A DNA stretch of 64,000 nucleotides from Sunxiuqinia sp963974515 (GTDB lineage: Bacteria; Bacteroidota; Bacteroidia; Bacteroidales; Prolixibacteraceae): contig NZ_CAXBDD010000004.1 of assembly GCF_963974515.1 (NCBI RefSeq), positions 62,001-126,000 on the forward strand, read 5' to 3'. Every line of letters starts with the position of its first letter. Position 1 is the stretch's first letter. Under the pieces are notes generated by a model. That model saw nothing but the letters and a program-made list of their open reading frames with translations, searched no databases and was not told the DNA's origin. A program made the translations under genes and the position numbers. This document shows positions 36,094-45,874 of this stretch, in pieces.

Positions 36094-37262
36094 AGATCCT
36101 AATGATTATCCTTTCCAGTTTGATATCGACTGCAACCCTTGGCCAACAAAGGGTGAACGATTTTCTAAAACTAGTGGAACAGAACAATAAAGAACTGCTT
36201 GCTGCCCGAAAATTATCGGAAGCGGAAAAATCCGGCTTTCAAACCGGGCTCACACCTGACAATCCGACCATCGAGTATGGTCATTTCCCTGGAAACAACC
36301 ATGTCATTGGCACCAAAACGACCTATGGAATCAGCCAGTCGTTTGATTTTCCAACGGTGTATTCGGCAAAGAAAAAACTGGCTGCCGGCCAAAGTAAACT
36401 CAGCGAACTGGAATTTCAGCTTTTCAGGCAAGACAAGCTACTGGAAGCGAAGCTAAAGTTCTACGACTACGCTTTTCTTCTTAAAAAGAAAGCAGAATAC
36501 CAACGGCGAATGGAGCATTCCACTAAGCTTTACCAATCATATCAAACCAACTTCGACCAGGGAAATACTTCTGTTCTTGACCTGAACAAAGCAAGGCTCC
36601 AGAATTTGAAAATCAAAAGCGCCTACCAACTTGTGTTACAAGAACTCGAAAGCGTGCATCAAGAACTGGAATTGCTGGCAGGTGGCACGCTGAATCAGGC
36701 AAACGCCATTCAACTGTCCGGCGAGGAGCTACCGCCACTTGTAGCGATTTTGGAAGAAGTTCAGGCCAACCAGCCCGAGCTTATCTATTTGACTCAAGCG
36801 CAAAAAGTTGCCGAAATGGATGTCAAACTTAGCAAGCAAGACTGGCTGCCCAATCTGGAGCTCACCTACGAAGGAGAAAAAGTTCCCGAAGGCACCTACC
36901 GCGGGGTTCGGGCCGGAATTGCCATCCCCTTGTGGAAAGAAAAGAACACGGTACGCCATGCTCAAGCCCGCGCGTGGTTTGAAGAAAGTCGCTACCAGGC
37001 GCGAATCAGTTCGATTTTAAATGAAACAACCAAACACTACCAGCAAGCCGCAGCCTACGACAGTATTCGGCGTGAATATGAAACAACTCTGGAAGAGGCG
37101 GCCAACAATATTTTTTTGGACAAGGCTTTGAACCTGGGGCAAATTTCTGTGATCGAGTATTTCAACGAGTTGACCTTCTATTATGAAGCCATGGATGCCT
37201 ATCTGGAGATTGAAAAGAACTATTACCAGACCTTGGCGAAACTCCAGGCATTCCGGCTATAA
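36090..37262 (+). CDS. TolC-family outer membrane channel of the metal efflux system
   Basis: A 390-residue exported protein, signal peptide ending near TATLGQQ (residue 19). It has two repeats of long helices (KLVEQNNKELLAARKLSEAEKSGFQ; QNQPEL-like segments in the second half) typical of TolC/CusC/CzcC channels, at the shorter length common in Bacteroidota. It completes the tripartite pump with the preceding two genes. The next gene, a histidine kinase, begins 127 bases later. Confidence 0.9.
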   Translation: MKILMIILSSLISTATLGQQRVNDFLKLVEQNNKELLAARKLSEAEKSGFQTGLTPDNPTIEYGHFPGNNHVIGTKTTYGISQSFDFPTVYSAKKKLAAGQSKLSELEFQLFRQDKLLEAKLKFYDYAFLLKKKAEYQRRMEHSTKLYQSYQTNFDQGNTSVLDLNKARLQNLKIKSAYQLVLQELESVHQELELLAGGTLNQANAIQLSGEELPPLVAILEEVQANQPELIYLTQAQKVAEMDVKLSKQDWLPNLELTYEGEKVPEGTYRGVRAGIAIPLWKEKNTVRHAQARAWFEESRYQARISSILNETTKHYQQAAAYDSIRREYETTLEEAANNIFLDKALNLGQISVIEYFNELTFYYEAMDAYLEIEKNYYQTLAKLQAFRL

Positions 37263-37389
37263 CAGCTGATCACCAACAAACTTTTTGGTCAAACTTGATT
37301 TATGTTAGTCGCTAATTAAAATAATCTTTCTATTTTGGCTCCCTGATTTTGGAATCGAATTGGGATAAGGAAAGAAAAAGGAGAAGGAT

Positions 37390-40300
37390 ATGTGGGAGAA
37401 TGCCCAACACACAAACGGACAGGCAGATTTAGATGAGACAATAGACCAACTAAGGCAACAACTCGAACTTGAAAGAAAAAAAAATGTGGAGCTGACAAGG
37501 CAACTCATTCTTTTGGAACAAGGAAAACGAGACTCATCGCGGGAGAATCTATTGAAGCCAAATCATTGGAGTGAACTCGAAATGCCAAAAGAGAGTAACC
37601 AACCGATCATGCTTTGGGAAGAAGATTTCTCACCAGCATTTAAGTTTATTTCGGCCTTAAATCGGAGAGGAATTACTGATCTGCGGGACTATTTCCGGTC
37701 AAGGCCGGATGAGATGGAAAATTTGCTTCGAAAAATTTCAGTTACTCCCTTAAATCATGTCAGCCAAACCCTTGCTGATTCACGGAAAGCACAAAATCTG
37801 CTTGAACTTCTTCATCCAAACACCTTCGAACAGATCATTGATTTCTTTTATGCCATCCAGAAAAAGCAATATTACCTGAACTCGAAAACTTCCTTTCAAA
37901 CGAAGCATGGGAAAACAGCATTTTTTTCAGCACAACTAACGGTAATTAGTGGCTTCGAGCACGACTACAGCCGGGTAATTGTTGCCGTAACAAATATCAC
38001 TGAAACCCGGCAGACCGAACTCAAGTTACAGGAAACCAACCGCCAGCTAACCAATTTAATTGGCAACTTGAACGGGATGGTTTATCGATGCCTCTACGAC
38101 CAAAACTGGACGATGCTTTTCGTGAGTAATCCTGTCGTCGAATTGACGGGCTACCTCTCACAGGAAATTCTTTACAATAATAAGATATCCTATGCACAAC
38201 TCGTGCACCCCTGCGATTTGGTTCGGGTTTCCAAAACCATTCAAACGGCAGTGGAGTCAGATCAACGGTTCACCGTCGAATACCGGATCAGAACTAAATC
38301 CGGCGAAGAAAAATGGGTTTGGGAGCAAGGAATCGGCCTGAAAAATAGGGAGGGAAAACTTGAGATCCTCGAAGGGTGTATATTGGATATTACCGACCGA
38401 AAAAATGCTGAAGCGGCAAGAGTGGAAATTGAAGAAAAATTTAAGAAATCATTTCAATTCAGCTCTTCCTTGATCCTGATTTCTACCGCTGACGAACATT
38501 CCAGAATACTGGAAGCCAACGAACGGTTTGAACAAGTTACCGGATGGAAAAAGAAAGAGTATTTGAACATGTCAACGCTAGATATAGGAATCTGGGCTGA
38601 TTTGAAAGACCGGGAAGAATATATCCATTTGCTCAAAACCGAAGGAGCCGTCAAAAACAAAGAATACGATTTTCGCCTAAAATCTGGCGAAGTTCGCAAC
38701 GGGCTTGTGTCCGGTCAGCTGATGCATTTAAAACAAGGAACTGTAGTACTGGGAATAATTACCGATATTACCGAACAAAAGAATGCCCGGATCAAGTTGG
38801 ACAATGAGCGTTTACACTTGCGAACCGTTATCGAAACCATTCCTGATTTAATCTGGTTAAAAGACCTTGACGGCAATTACTTGAACTGCAATCCCCGTTT
38901 TGAACAGTTCTTTGGTGCCAAAGAAGCCGAAATTATTGGGAAAACCGATTATGATTTTGTGGGTAAGGAACTGGCTGATTCTTTTCGAAAAAATGACTTG
39001 GCAGCCATGCACGCTAATCAACCAACTACTAACCTGGAGTGGGTTACCTTTGCAAGCGATGGGCACCGGGCATTTTTGGAAACCGTTAAAACACCCATGC
39101 GCGACGCAAATGGCAAGCTGATTGGCGTGTTGGGCATTGCTCGTGACATCACTAAAACCAAGCAGCAAGAGGAAGACCTGCGACTGAGTAAAAACTGGTA
39201 CAAAGCCATTTTTAACAACACCGGAACAGCCACGTGCATTATTAACAAGGACTCCGAGATTATTTTGATGAACGATATGTTCATGCAATTGACAGGGTAC
39301 ACCGAAACGGATCTGGCAAACAAAGTAAAGTGGATTGAATTTATAGCACCTGAAGATTTGAAACGCATGCAGCAATTTCATCAGGACCGTCGTGAAACCG
39401 GGAAAAACCCACCCAAACAATATGAATTCAAGCTGATTAGCAAGCACGGCAACCAGCACCAGATTTTGCTCAACGTCGACCTGATTCCCGGAACAAGCAT
39501 GTCGGTGGCATCCTTGCTTGACATCAGCATCCGTGTGAAAGCCTTAAATGAACTGAAGCAAAGCCAGGAAAAATACCAGAATTTAGTCGAGAATATCAAC
39601 GATGTCATTTATGAGCTCGATGGCAATTGGAGGATCACTTACATCAGCCCTTCGGTGCAAGCAGTCACCGGATTCAAACCGGAAAGCTACCTGGGAAAAT
39701 ATTTCATGGAAGTTGTTGTTCCTGAAGATCAAGCCAGCATACAGGAAATTCATATAAAGTTTCTTGAAACTAAAACAATTGGTCCTTTTACCTTCCGCAT
39801 TCAAACGAAAGACAAGCAATTGGTTTGGATCCGGATCTCCGCACGACCTGTTTTCGAAGGCGGTCAATTCATCGGCTCACGGGGAGTAGCCATGAATGTG
39901 ACGAAACAAAAAGCCATCGAGGCCGAACTGATTCAAGCCAAGGAAGAAGCAGAACAAGCCAACCATCTGAAATCGGCCTTTTTGGCTACCATGTCGCACG
40001 AGCTGCGCACGCCGTTGAACGCTATTATCGGATTTAGCCAACTGATGGATCACACGGTTCCCCAGAAAGACATGATCGAAATGGGCCAGATCATTTTCAA
40101 CAGTGGAAACCACCTGCTATCCATTATCGAATCCATTCTTAACCTGACCATGCTTCAGTCGCGTCGGGTCAAACGGCGAACGGAAACGTTCTTCCTGAGT
40201 GATTTGCAAAAAACCTTGCAGTTTTACCTTGAAAGTGAGCTGAGCAAGCACAAAAAGCCTCAACTAACCAGCCAGTTTCAGCTCCTGGAGGACAGCCAGA

Positions 40301-40668
40301 AAATTGAACTGACCACCGATAAAACGAGGCTTACCCAACTGCTGACCAACCTCATTGGTAACGCCGTTAAATACTCCGAGAAGGGAGTGATCCGGTACAC
40401 CTACAAAGTGGAAGATCAAGACATTGTTTTTTGTGTCGAAGATGAAGGAATTGGTATTCCTCCTGATAAACTGGACATCATTTTTGACCGCTTCCGACAG
40501 GTTGACGATACCAGCACCCGACGACACGGCGGTGTGGGCCTCGGACTGGCGATCTGCAAAGAGATTGCCGAATTGTTGAAGGGCGACATCTGGGTGGAAT
40601 CAAAACATAGACAAGGCTCATCGTTCTACTTCCGACTTCCAGGGGTGGTGAAAAAGATTGGTCATTAG
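37390..40668 (+). CDS. soluble multi-PAS sensor histidine kinase
   Basis: A 1092-residue protein with no membrane segment, so it senses signals in the cytoplasm. After a short coiled coil (20-45) come six PAS-type modules (about 60-210, 215-340, 345-465, 475-595, 600-715, 720-840), then HisKA with phospho-acceptor His in SHELRTPLNAIIGFS near residue 868 and HATPase_c with LIGNAVKYSE near 988 and EDEGIGIPPDKLD near 1017. There is no receiver domain. The start is preceded by the purine-rich AAAGGAGAAGGAT. No response regulator is adjacent, so its partner lies elsewhere. The location after the metal efflux operon may be coincidence. Confidence 0.92.
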   Translation: MWENAQHTNGQADLDETIDQLRQQLELERKKNVELTRQLILLEQGKRDSSRENLLKPNHWSELEMPKESNQPIMLWEEDFSPAFKFISALNRRGITDLRDYFRSRPDEMENLLRKISVTPLNHVSQTLADSRKAQNLLELLHPNTFEQIIDFFYAIQKKQYYLNSKTSFQTKHGKTAFFSAQLTVISGFEHDYSRVIVAVTNITETRQTELKLQETNRQLTNLIGNLNGMVYRCLYDQNWTMLFVSNPVVELTGYLSQEILYNNKISYAQLVHPCDLVRVSKTIQTAVESDQRFTVEYRIRTKSGEEKWVWEQGIGLKNREGKLEILEGCILDITDRKNAEAARVEIEEKFKKSFQFSSSLILISTADEHSRILEANERFEQVTGWKKKEYLNMSTLDIGIWADLKDREEYIHLLKTEGAVKNKEYDFRLKSGEVRNGLVSGQLMHLKQGTVVLGIITDITEQKNARIKLDNERLHLRTVIETIPDLIWLKDLDGNYLNCNPRFEQFFGAKEAEIIGKTDYDFVGKELADSFRKNDLAAMHANQPTTNLEWVTFASDGHRAFLETVKTPMRDANGKLIGVLGIARDITKTKQQEEDLRLSKNWYKAIFNNTGTATCIINKDSEIILMNDMFMQLTGYTETDLANKVKWIEFIAPEDLKRMQQFHQDRRETGKNPPKQYEFKLISKHGNQHQILLNVDLIPGTSMSVASLLDISIRVKALNELKQSQEKYQNLVENINDVIYELDGNWRITYISPSVQAVTGFKPESYLGKYFMEVVVPEDQASIQEIHIKFLETKTIGPFTFRIQTKDKQLVWIRISARPVFEGGQFIGSRGVAMNVTKQKAIEAELIQAKEEAEQANHLKSAFLATMSHELRTPLNAIIGFSQLMDHTVPQKDMIEMGQIIFNSGNHLLSIIESILNLTMLQSRRVKRRTETFFLSDLQKTLQFYLESELSKHKKPQLTSQFQLLEDSQKIELTTDKTRLTQLLTNLIGNAVKYSEKGVIRYTYKVEDQDIVFCVEDEGIGIPPDKLDIIFDRFRQVDDTSTRRHGGVGLGLAICKEIAELLKGDIWVESKHRQGSSFYFRLPGVVKKIGH

Positions 40669-40892
40669 TCCTTCGTTAATCCTACAGCCATAGCGGTTCT
40701 TCTGAAAGACTAAAATTCATAAAATCCACGATAGGCACATAGAACCAGAAAAAGTTGGTTAATAATTGGTGATTGGATATTTGATCATTCGTTGTGATGA
40801 CTGGAACTGACCTTTTGCGGCTTTTTAGGGGAATGCCTGATCCGCCAGTGGGTGGACAGACTCAAAACCCGGAACTCAAATCACATAGCCGA

Positions 40893-41966
40893 TCAAAACT
40901 CCAGCGTGAGCTGAACCGCTTCCTGATGTGGTTCATCAAAGTTGGAAATCGTGAGCCCCAGTAAACGGACACCTTTAACAAAAGGATCCTCATTCTTGAG
41001 CAACTGCATGGCAGTTTGGTGCAACACAACCTCTGAGTCAAGCTTACCAATCAGGGTTTTGCTGCGGGTGATTTGCTCAAAATCGGAAAACTTAATTTTC
41101 AGCGTCAAGGTGCGGCCGTACTTTTGGGCCCGCTCCAAGCGCCGCCAAAGCTCCTGCTCAATTTTTAGCATTTGCTCGGTCAAATCGCGCAGCAAATAAT
41201 AGTCGGTTCCAAAGGTGCGCTCAGCGCCCAGCGACTTGCGTTCGCGCGAGGAAATCACCGGGCGGTCATCAATGCCCCTAACGATGTTGAAATAGTACAG
41301 GCCTGACTTGCCGAACTGCCTGATCAATTCCTGCTGGCCGAGCAGTTTGAGGTCGGCCCCAAAGTAGATGCCTTGCCGATTCAGCTTTTCAGCCGTCACC
41401 TTACCAATGCCAAAGAATTTACGCACCTCCAGTTTATCAATAAACGTTTCGGCCTCAGCCGGTGTAATTACAAACAAGCCATCCGGCTTTTTCTCGTCCG
41501 AAGCAATCTTAGCCAGAAATTTGCAATAAGAAACCCCGGCCGATGCCGTGAGCCCGGTTTCGGCCTTAATACGCTGCTTGATTTCGCGGGCTATCAGCGT
41601 AGCCGAAGGTTTGCCCTTTTTAACGAAAGTCACATCCAAAAAAGCTTCATCGAGCGAAAGCGGCTCCACCCGATCAGTGTACTCGAAAAATATCTCCCGG
41701 ATCTGTTGGCTCACTGCCTTGTACTTTTCGAAGTTGCCCCGCACAAAAATCAGATCGGGACACCGGCGCCTGGCTACCACCGACGGCATCGCCGACTTCA
41801 CCCCAAACCGACGTGCCTCATAGCTGGCAGCAGCTACCACACCCCGGTTCGAGTCGCCACCAACCACCACCGGCTTACCACGCAAGTCAGGGTTGTCGCG
41901 CTGCTCAACCGATGCGTAGAACGCGTCCATATCTACGTGAATGATTTTGCGTGCGGGTGCCTCCAT
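40893..41966 (-). CDS. dinB: DNA polymerase IV (Y family)
   Basis: A 357-residue error-prone polymerase. Catalytic acidic motifs are visible: DMDAFYASVEQRDNP near residue 11 and EPLSLDEAFLDVT near 104. HhH and little-finger domains follow (FFGIGKVTAEKLNRQG near 180). It lacks a clear beta-clamp QLxLF tail, but ends in VQLTLEF, which could serve. It copies past damaged bases. It has its own -7 box candidate 30 bases upstream. Confidence 0.96.
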   Translation of the reverse strand: MEAPARKIIHVDMDAFYASVEQRDNPDLRGKPVVVGGDSNRGVVAAASYEARRFGVKSAMPSVVARRRCPDLIFVRGNFEKYKAVSQQIREIFFEYTDRVEPLSLDEAFLDVTFVKKGKPSATLIAREIKQRIKAETGLTASAGVSYCKFLAKIASDEKKPDGLFVITPAEAETFIDKLEVRKFFGIGKVTAEKLNRQGIYFGADLKLLGQQELIRQFGKSGLYYFNIVRGIDDRPVISSRERKSLGAERTFGTDYYLLRDLTEQMLKIEQELWRRLERAQKYGRTLTLKIKFSDFEQITRSKTLIGKLDSEVVLHQTAMQLLKNEDPFVKGVRLLGLTISNFDEPHQEAVQLTLEF

Positions 41967-41995
41967 TTTCTAATTCTTTGATCCCAAGAACCAGT

Positions 41996-42003
41996 CAAAA
42001 GTA
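41996..42003 (-). promoter_or_regulatory. candidate -7 box of dinB
   Basis: The minus strand reads TACTTTTG, 30 bases before the dinB start. No TTG is at the expected -33 place. Confidence 0.35.
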
Positions 42004-42039
42004 GGAAAAATTACAGATCCTAACTTTTTCGACGTTCAA

Positions 42040-42060
42040 GATCTCAAAAATTTCGAGATC
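42040..42060. repeat. short inverted repeat downstream of the VOC gene
   Basis: GATCTC, nine bases, GAGATC. It could end transcription of the minus-strand lipid cluster, but no U run follows, so its role is open. Confidence 0.4.
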
Positions 42061-42107
42061 CTGGTCTTTCAAACGGATCTATAGGAAGTCGCTATTCCGC
42101 TGTTGAG

Positions 42108-43163
42108 TTAGTCTTTAACCCGGCTAAAAGCCAATGTTCTCACCATCCAGTCGGGCAGTGATTTTTTCGGGTCTCTTCCCTTGAGATTCATGAACCAGCC
42201 AAACTTTTCTATAATTGGAAGTTTATGCGTCTCCACAAACTCAATGGGTGTACCATCCGGATCGGAAATGTAGGAGAAATGCCCGGCAGCAGTACCCATA
42301 TCAAAACTATCGGCGCTGTTTACGGTAAAGGGAAAGCCTTTTTGTTCGCATTCGTCTTTTAACAAATCCATGCCAACAATGTCGAAGCACAGGTGGATGT
42401 ATCCGAGTTCGCCCCAGATGCGATCCTGGTAAATCTTCTTGGGGTGCCTGTCAATTGGCTGGATTAGTTCAATTTGTGTTGGCCCCAACAACTTGCTAAA
42501 CGGGCCAGTTCGAGGCTTGTGCTTCAATAAAACACGCCGGTATTTTTGTTCTCCGCCTGGCAGGCCCTCCAGATCAACAAACTGGCCGACGTCATCAAAA
42601 ACCACTTGGTCATAACGAAGAATATCAACATAAACTTTTTTGGCTTCTTCCATATCCGACACGCCAATCACCACACCGGCCACACCGCCGGTAACGGACT
42701 TTTGCTTCCAATAGTGATTTTCTTCTTCGACCACCTCAAAAATGTTATTATAAGGATCGCGGAGGTAATAGTGCCAATGATCTTGCGGGTCACGAGTCAA
42801 TTTGCCCAAAATATCCAATCCTTTAGCCTGGTGTTCTTCAAACGCTTTCTGAACATTCCGGCACTTCATTTTACAGATGAATATACCCGTGTCGCCCAAC
42901 TGAACGTCAAAAACAGGGGGTTTTGGTGCGATGTTGGTGTGCTGCCAGATTTCAAATCCACCGCCACCTTCCATGTTCATGGCCAAGGCAGCATAGCGGT
43001 CACATTGCTGTCCATTGGTGTAGGGCAGCATGAGTTTAGCCGTCGCGGTATCTTCAAACACGTTGATGTCCATTCCAAATACGTCCCGATACCATCTCCA
43101 CGCCTCTTGCGCGTTTTTCACTCCAATTCCGACTTGTTGAATGCCACAAATATTCTTTTCCAT
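42108..43163 (-). CDS. two-domain VOC (glyoxalase/dioxygenase fold) protein
   Basis: 352 residues from the ATG at 43163; the frame is open for another 39 codons but those lie over the intergenic sequence before the SDR and lack family features. Two VOC modules follow each other: residues about 4-145 (ICGIQQVGIGVKNAQEAWRWY, DPYNNIFEVVEE) and about 155-325 (GGVAGVVIGVSDMEEAKKVY, DPDGTPIEFVETHKLP). Each ends with a Glu that could hold metal. The family includes dioxygenases, lyases and epimerases, and the substrate is not clear. It is the last gene of a putative lipid cluster, following the SDR by 31 bases. Confidence 0.75.
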   Translation of the reverse strand: MEKNICGIQQVGIGVKNAQEAWRWYRDVFGMDINVFEDTATAKLMLPYTNGQQCDRYAALAMNMEGGGGFEIWQHTNIAPKPPVFDVQLGDTGIFICKMKCRNVQKAFEEHQAKGLDILGKLTRDPQDHWHYYLRDPYNNIFEVVEEENHYWKQKSVTGGVAGVVIGVSDMEEAKKVYVDILRYDQVVFDDVGQFVDLEGLPGGEQKYRRVLLKHKPRTGPFSKLLGPTQIELIQPIDRHPKKIYQDRIWGELGYIHLCFDIVGMDLLKDECEQKGFPFTVNSADSFDMGTAAGHFSYISDPDGTPIEFVETHKLPIIEKFGWFMNLKGRDPKKSLPDWMVRTLAFSRVKD

Positions 43164-43194
43164 ATCATCTTCTATTTTCGTGAAGCTTTTTATG

Positions 43195-43989
43195 CTAGTT
43201 CTTGATTTTTGTAATGAGTCGATGAAACAAAGCCGGCAAAAAACGTCGGATGTACACCATAGCAATTTCCTTTTTTCCAACCAACAGCTCCTTTCTGTCG
43301 TGCTTTATCGCACGTACAATCTGCTCAGCACATCGATCGGCAGGCAATCCATTGGCCTGCCCGTCATCCATTTTATTGTATGACTGCCCATCTTTTGTCA
43401 GCGCATTTCGGGAGATGTTGGTTTTAATACGCCCGGGAGAAACAATGGTAACCTGAATATGATCATGGACCAACTCTGCCCGCAATGCTTCGAAATAGCC
43501 CTGAACGGCATGCTTAGAAGCTGAATAAGCTGTCCTCATGGGAACCCCAAATTTGCCGGTAACACTGCTCACCACCACCAGGTGCCCTGACTGCCTTTTC
43601 AGCATGTGTGGCAAGACCAATTTGGTGAGCGCCACCACACCAAAGAAATTGATCTCCATGATATCCCGGTCATTCCGAAGAGGCGTTTCCCGGGCCAGTG
43701 AGCGTTGGCTGCGTCCGGCATTATTGATCAAGATATCTATCTGTCCAGCTTGTTCCAGTACAACGGAGACCAGCTCATCCAACTGCTCGATGGCGGTCAG
43801 GTCCATTGCCTGAACCCAGCATTTTGGAGTGAATTGCAGGCAGCGGATTTTTACTTCCTCGAGCTTCGCGGCGTTTCGCCCCGAAAGCACCAGAAATGCT
43901 CCCTCTCTGGCCATTGCATAAGCCACCGCTTCTCCTATTCCGGATGATGCACCCGTGATCCAGACCACCTTTTCTTTAAGACACTTCAT
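43195..43989 (-). CDS. short-chain dehydrogenase/reductase (classical SDR)
   Basis: A 264-residue enzyme with WITGASSGIGEAVA (NADP-binding TGxxxGxG, residues 10-23), NNAGRSQRS (NNAG near 90), a catalytic Ser in VSSVTGKF and YSASKHAVQGY (YxxxK near 155). The C-terminal hydrophobic, basic helix (MVYIRRFLPALFHRLITKIKN) suggests membrane association, as in DHRS7-like ketoacyl- or ketosphinganine-type reductases. It lies next to a CDP-alcohol phosphatidyltransferase, so reduction of a lipid ketone or aldehyde is plausible. The substrate is unknown. Confidence 0.85.
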   Translation of the reverse strand: MKCLKEKVVWITGASSGIGEAVAYAMAREGAFLVLSGRNAAKLEEVKIRCLQFTPKCWVQAMDLTAIEQLDELVSVVLEQAGQIDILINNAGRSQRSLARETPLRNDRDIMEINFFGVVALTKLVLPHMLKRQSGHLVVVSSVTGKFGVPMRTAYSASKHAVQGYFEALRAELVHDHIQVTIVSPGRIKTNISRNALTKDGQSYNKMDDGQANGLPADRCAEQIVRAIKHDRKELLVGKKEIAMVYIRRFLPALFHRLITKIKN

Positions 43990-44031
43990 CGGTAAACACT
44001 AAGTTTAACAATTAGAAATTTTCACCTTAAG

Positions 44032-44619
44032 CTAGTTCTCTTCCTTCATCAACCAGTAAAGGCCTTTTACACCGATTCGGATATCGTCGAGCTTCAACAA
44101 TACAAAAATCTTTTCGATGTAAGCAATCACTCCCCAGCCAATGGCCAGGTAATACATCCAGGGATAAAACCCGAAAACAAACAGCACGAAAAAAAAGATG
44201 CTTTGCACGTATCCGGCCGAAACCGCAGAGTAAAGGTGCAAGCCGGGTATTTTTCCAAAGCGGTAAAAAGCCACCAGATAACTCAAAACAAATACAGAAA
44301 GAAACAAATATAAGAACCACGCGTGAGGAGCAATATCTGTCCATTTAAAAATAAACAAGCCAAGCAGTGCCATGGCGTAAGTGAAAATATCGGCCAGGTT
44401 GTCGAGCGCTGCTCCAAAATTGGTTTGAAGCTTATAGATCCGTGCAATATTTCCATCAAGCACATCGCTGACTAAACTGATACACAAAAGCACGACAAAC
44501 CAGCTCTCGCGACCGGTAAGCGCCATAAACAGGATGACTGGAAAAACAAGAAGCCGGTAAAGGCTGATCAGGTTGGGAACATTCAAGACATTTTCCCCAT
44601 TGACTTGTATTTGTTTCAT
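44032..44619 (-). CDS. CDP-alcohol phosphatidyltransferase
   Basis: A 195-residue membrane protein with about six hydrophobic helices. The full family signature D-G-x2-A-R-x8-G-x3-D-x3-D is present: DGNIARIYKLQTNFGAALD followed by NLAD, starting near residue 54. Such enzymes join a CDP-activated lipid to an alcohol head group (glycerol phosphate, inositol, serine, or another lipid alcohol). The signature is complete, so activity is likely. Which head group is used cannot be read. It sits between an SDR (42-base gap) and a fatty-acyl-reductase-like gene. Confidence 0.9.
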   Translation of the reverse strand: MKQIQVNGENVLNVPNLISLYRLLVFPVILFMALTGRESWFVVLLCISLVSDVLDGNIARIYKLQTNFGAALDNLADIFTYAMALLGLFIFKWTDIAPHAWFLYLFLSVFVLSYLVAFYRFGKIPGLHLYSAVSAGYVQSIFFFVLFVFGFYPWMYYLAIGWGVIAYIEKIFVLLKLDDIRIGVKGLYWLMKEEN

Positions 44620-44697
44620 TTTGAGTTTTTAAGATTCTTGCAATGTATTTATTAAGGTGCTGGGGGATTGGAAACGCGCCTCGATCTGTCGATAAAG

Positions 44698-45807
44698 TTA
44701 AACTGCAAACCCCAGTTTTTGCTTCCCCTTTTTGTCAGACAAGCTGACAATAAAATAGCGAAGCATGCTTTCGATTGCCTGTTCATCAACCTCATTATTG
44801 ATCCCAGCCATCACCGAATCCAGATTCTTGGTGTCGAAGGTCAGGTTGGTTTCGGCATAACCAATGGTGAATGACATGCCTTTGGAAATGATTCGTTCAA
44901 AGGCATCCATCTCGGATTTGGCCAACCCTTTGACAGGAACTATTTGAATGGGCAGAAGCGCATTGAGACTATCGGCAATCAGCCTGTTCTTGATTGAATT
45001 CTTTGCCACAAAATTCATAACTACCGGCACCTGTTCAGTTTCCACGGTTCGCACCAAAAAATTAACTGCGGTGTCAATGGGAATCAGATTTTGTGTTGAA
45101 TCCGGATCAACGCCAACCCGTATTGTTTTATTAGGGTAGCGTTTAGCCAGGCTGTATACCCGTTTTGCAAAATCGAAAATTCCGTAATCTGTTTTGGTCA
45201 CCCCCGTTTCACTGTGTCCGACAACTTGAGACAGGCGCAAGATGTAGCCGTTTAAACCGGCTTCATCCCGATATTTGTTTATGATGTTTTCAGCCAATCG
45301 TTTCGACTGTTCATAGTAATTTCTGAAACTTGATATTTCGGCATCCGGATAAAATTTTTCTTCAAACAGGCCGGTAAATTTTCCGCACGAATAGGCGGTA
45401 CTGATAAAGAAAAATCGGGAGTCTTGTCCGGTATTTTTTAGAAATACCTGAATGGAATTCTCAAGTCCTTTGAGGTTGGTTTTAAAGATTTCAGTCTTCG
45501 ATCGGGAGTCGTATTTCAAGCTGGCCGCAAAATGCAAATAATCCACCTGCCCGTCAAAAATCTGAGTCAACTCATTGACAGGAATTGCAAGGTTTTCGTC
45601 ATCCAAACCATAACCATATACCTTCAGATTCTTGGTAGCCACCCGTTCTCCGCCATTCATTTCCACAAGCATCGTATGCATCCTTTCTTCCGGCGAATGC
45701 TTGTTTGCTCTGACAAAGGCAATCACCTCATAATCGTTTAAAAGCAGTTGATTGATAAAATTAGCCGCAACATACCCATTTGCTCCATTAATAATTATTT
45801 TTCTCAT
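44698..45807 (-). CDS. NAD-binding-4 (fatty acyl-CoA reductase / thioester reductase-like) protein
   Basis: A 369-residue extended SDR. The nucleotide site is INGANGYVAANF at residues 6-17; LHFAASLKYD near 92 and STAYSCGKFTG near 137 are typical of the Male-sterility/NAD_binding_4 group; the catalytic pair is in YYEQSKRLAENI (YxxxK near 168). Members reduce acyl-CoA or acyl-carrier thioesters to aldehydes or alcohols. The long C-terminal part (residues 270-369) has no match I recognise. In this cluster it could supply a fatty alcohol or aldehyde for lipid synthesis. Confidence 0.75.
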   Translation of the reverse strand: MRKIIINGANGYVAANFINQLLLNDYEVIAFVRANKHSPEERMHTMLVEMNGGERVATKNLKVYGYGLDDENLAIPVNELTQIFDGQVDYLHFAASLKYDSRSKTEIFKTNLKGLENSIQVFLKNTGQDSRFFFISTAYSCGKFTGLFEEKFYPDAEISSFRNYYEQSKRLAENIINKYRDEAGLNGYILRLSQVVGHSETGVTKTDYGIFDFAKRVYSLAKRYPNKTIRVGVDPDSTQNLIPIDTAVNFLVRTVETEQVPVVMNFVAKNSIKNRLIADSLNALLPIQIVPVKGLAKSEMDAFERIISKGMSFTIGYAETNLTFDTKNLDSVMAGINNEVDEQAIESMLRYFIVSLSDKKGKQKLGFAV

Positions 45808-45874
45808 GCTTCTTATTTTTATTCTTTTGTCTCCACGTGTCTTTAGGCTTAAATTTAGGCCATAAAATTGAATT

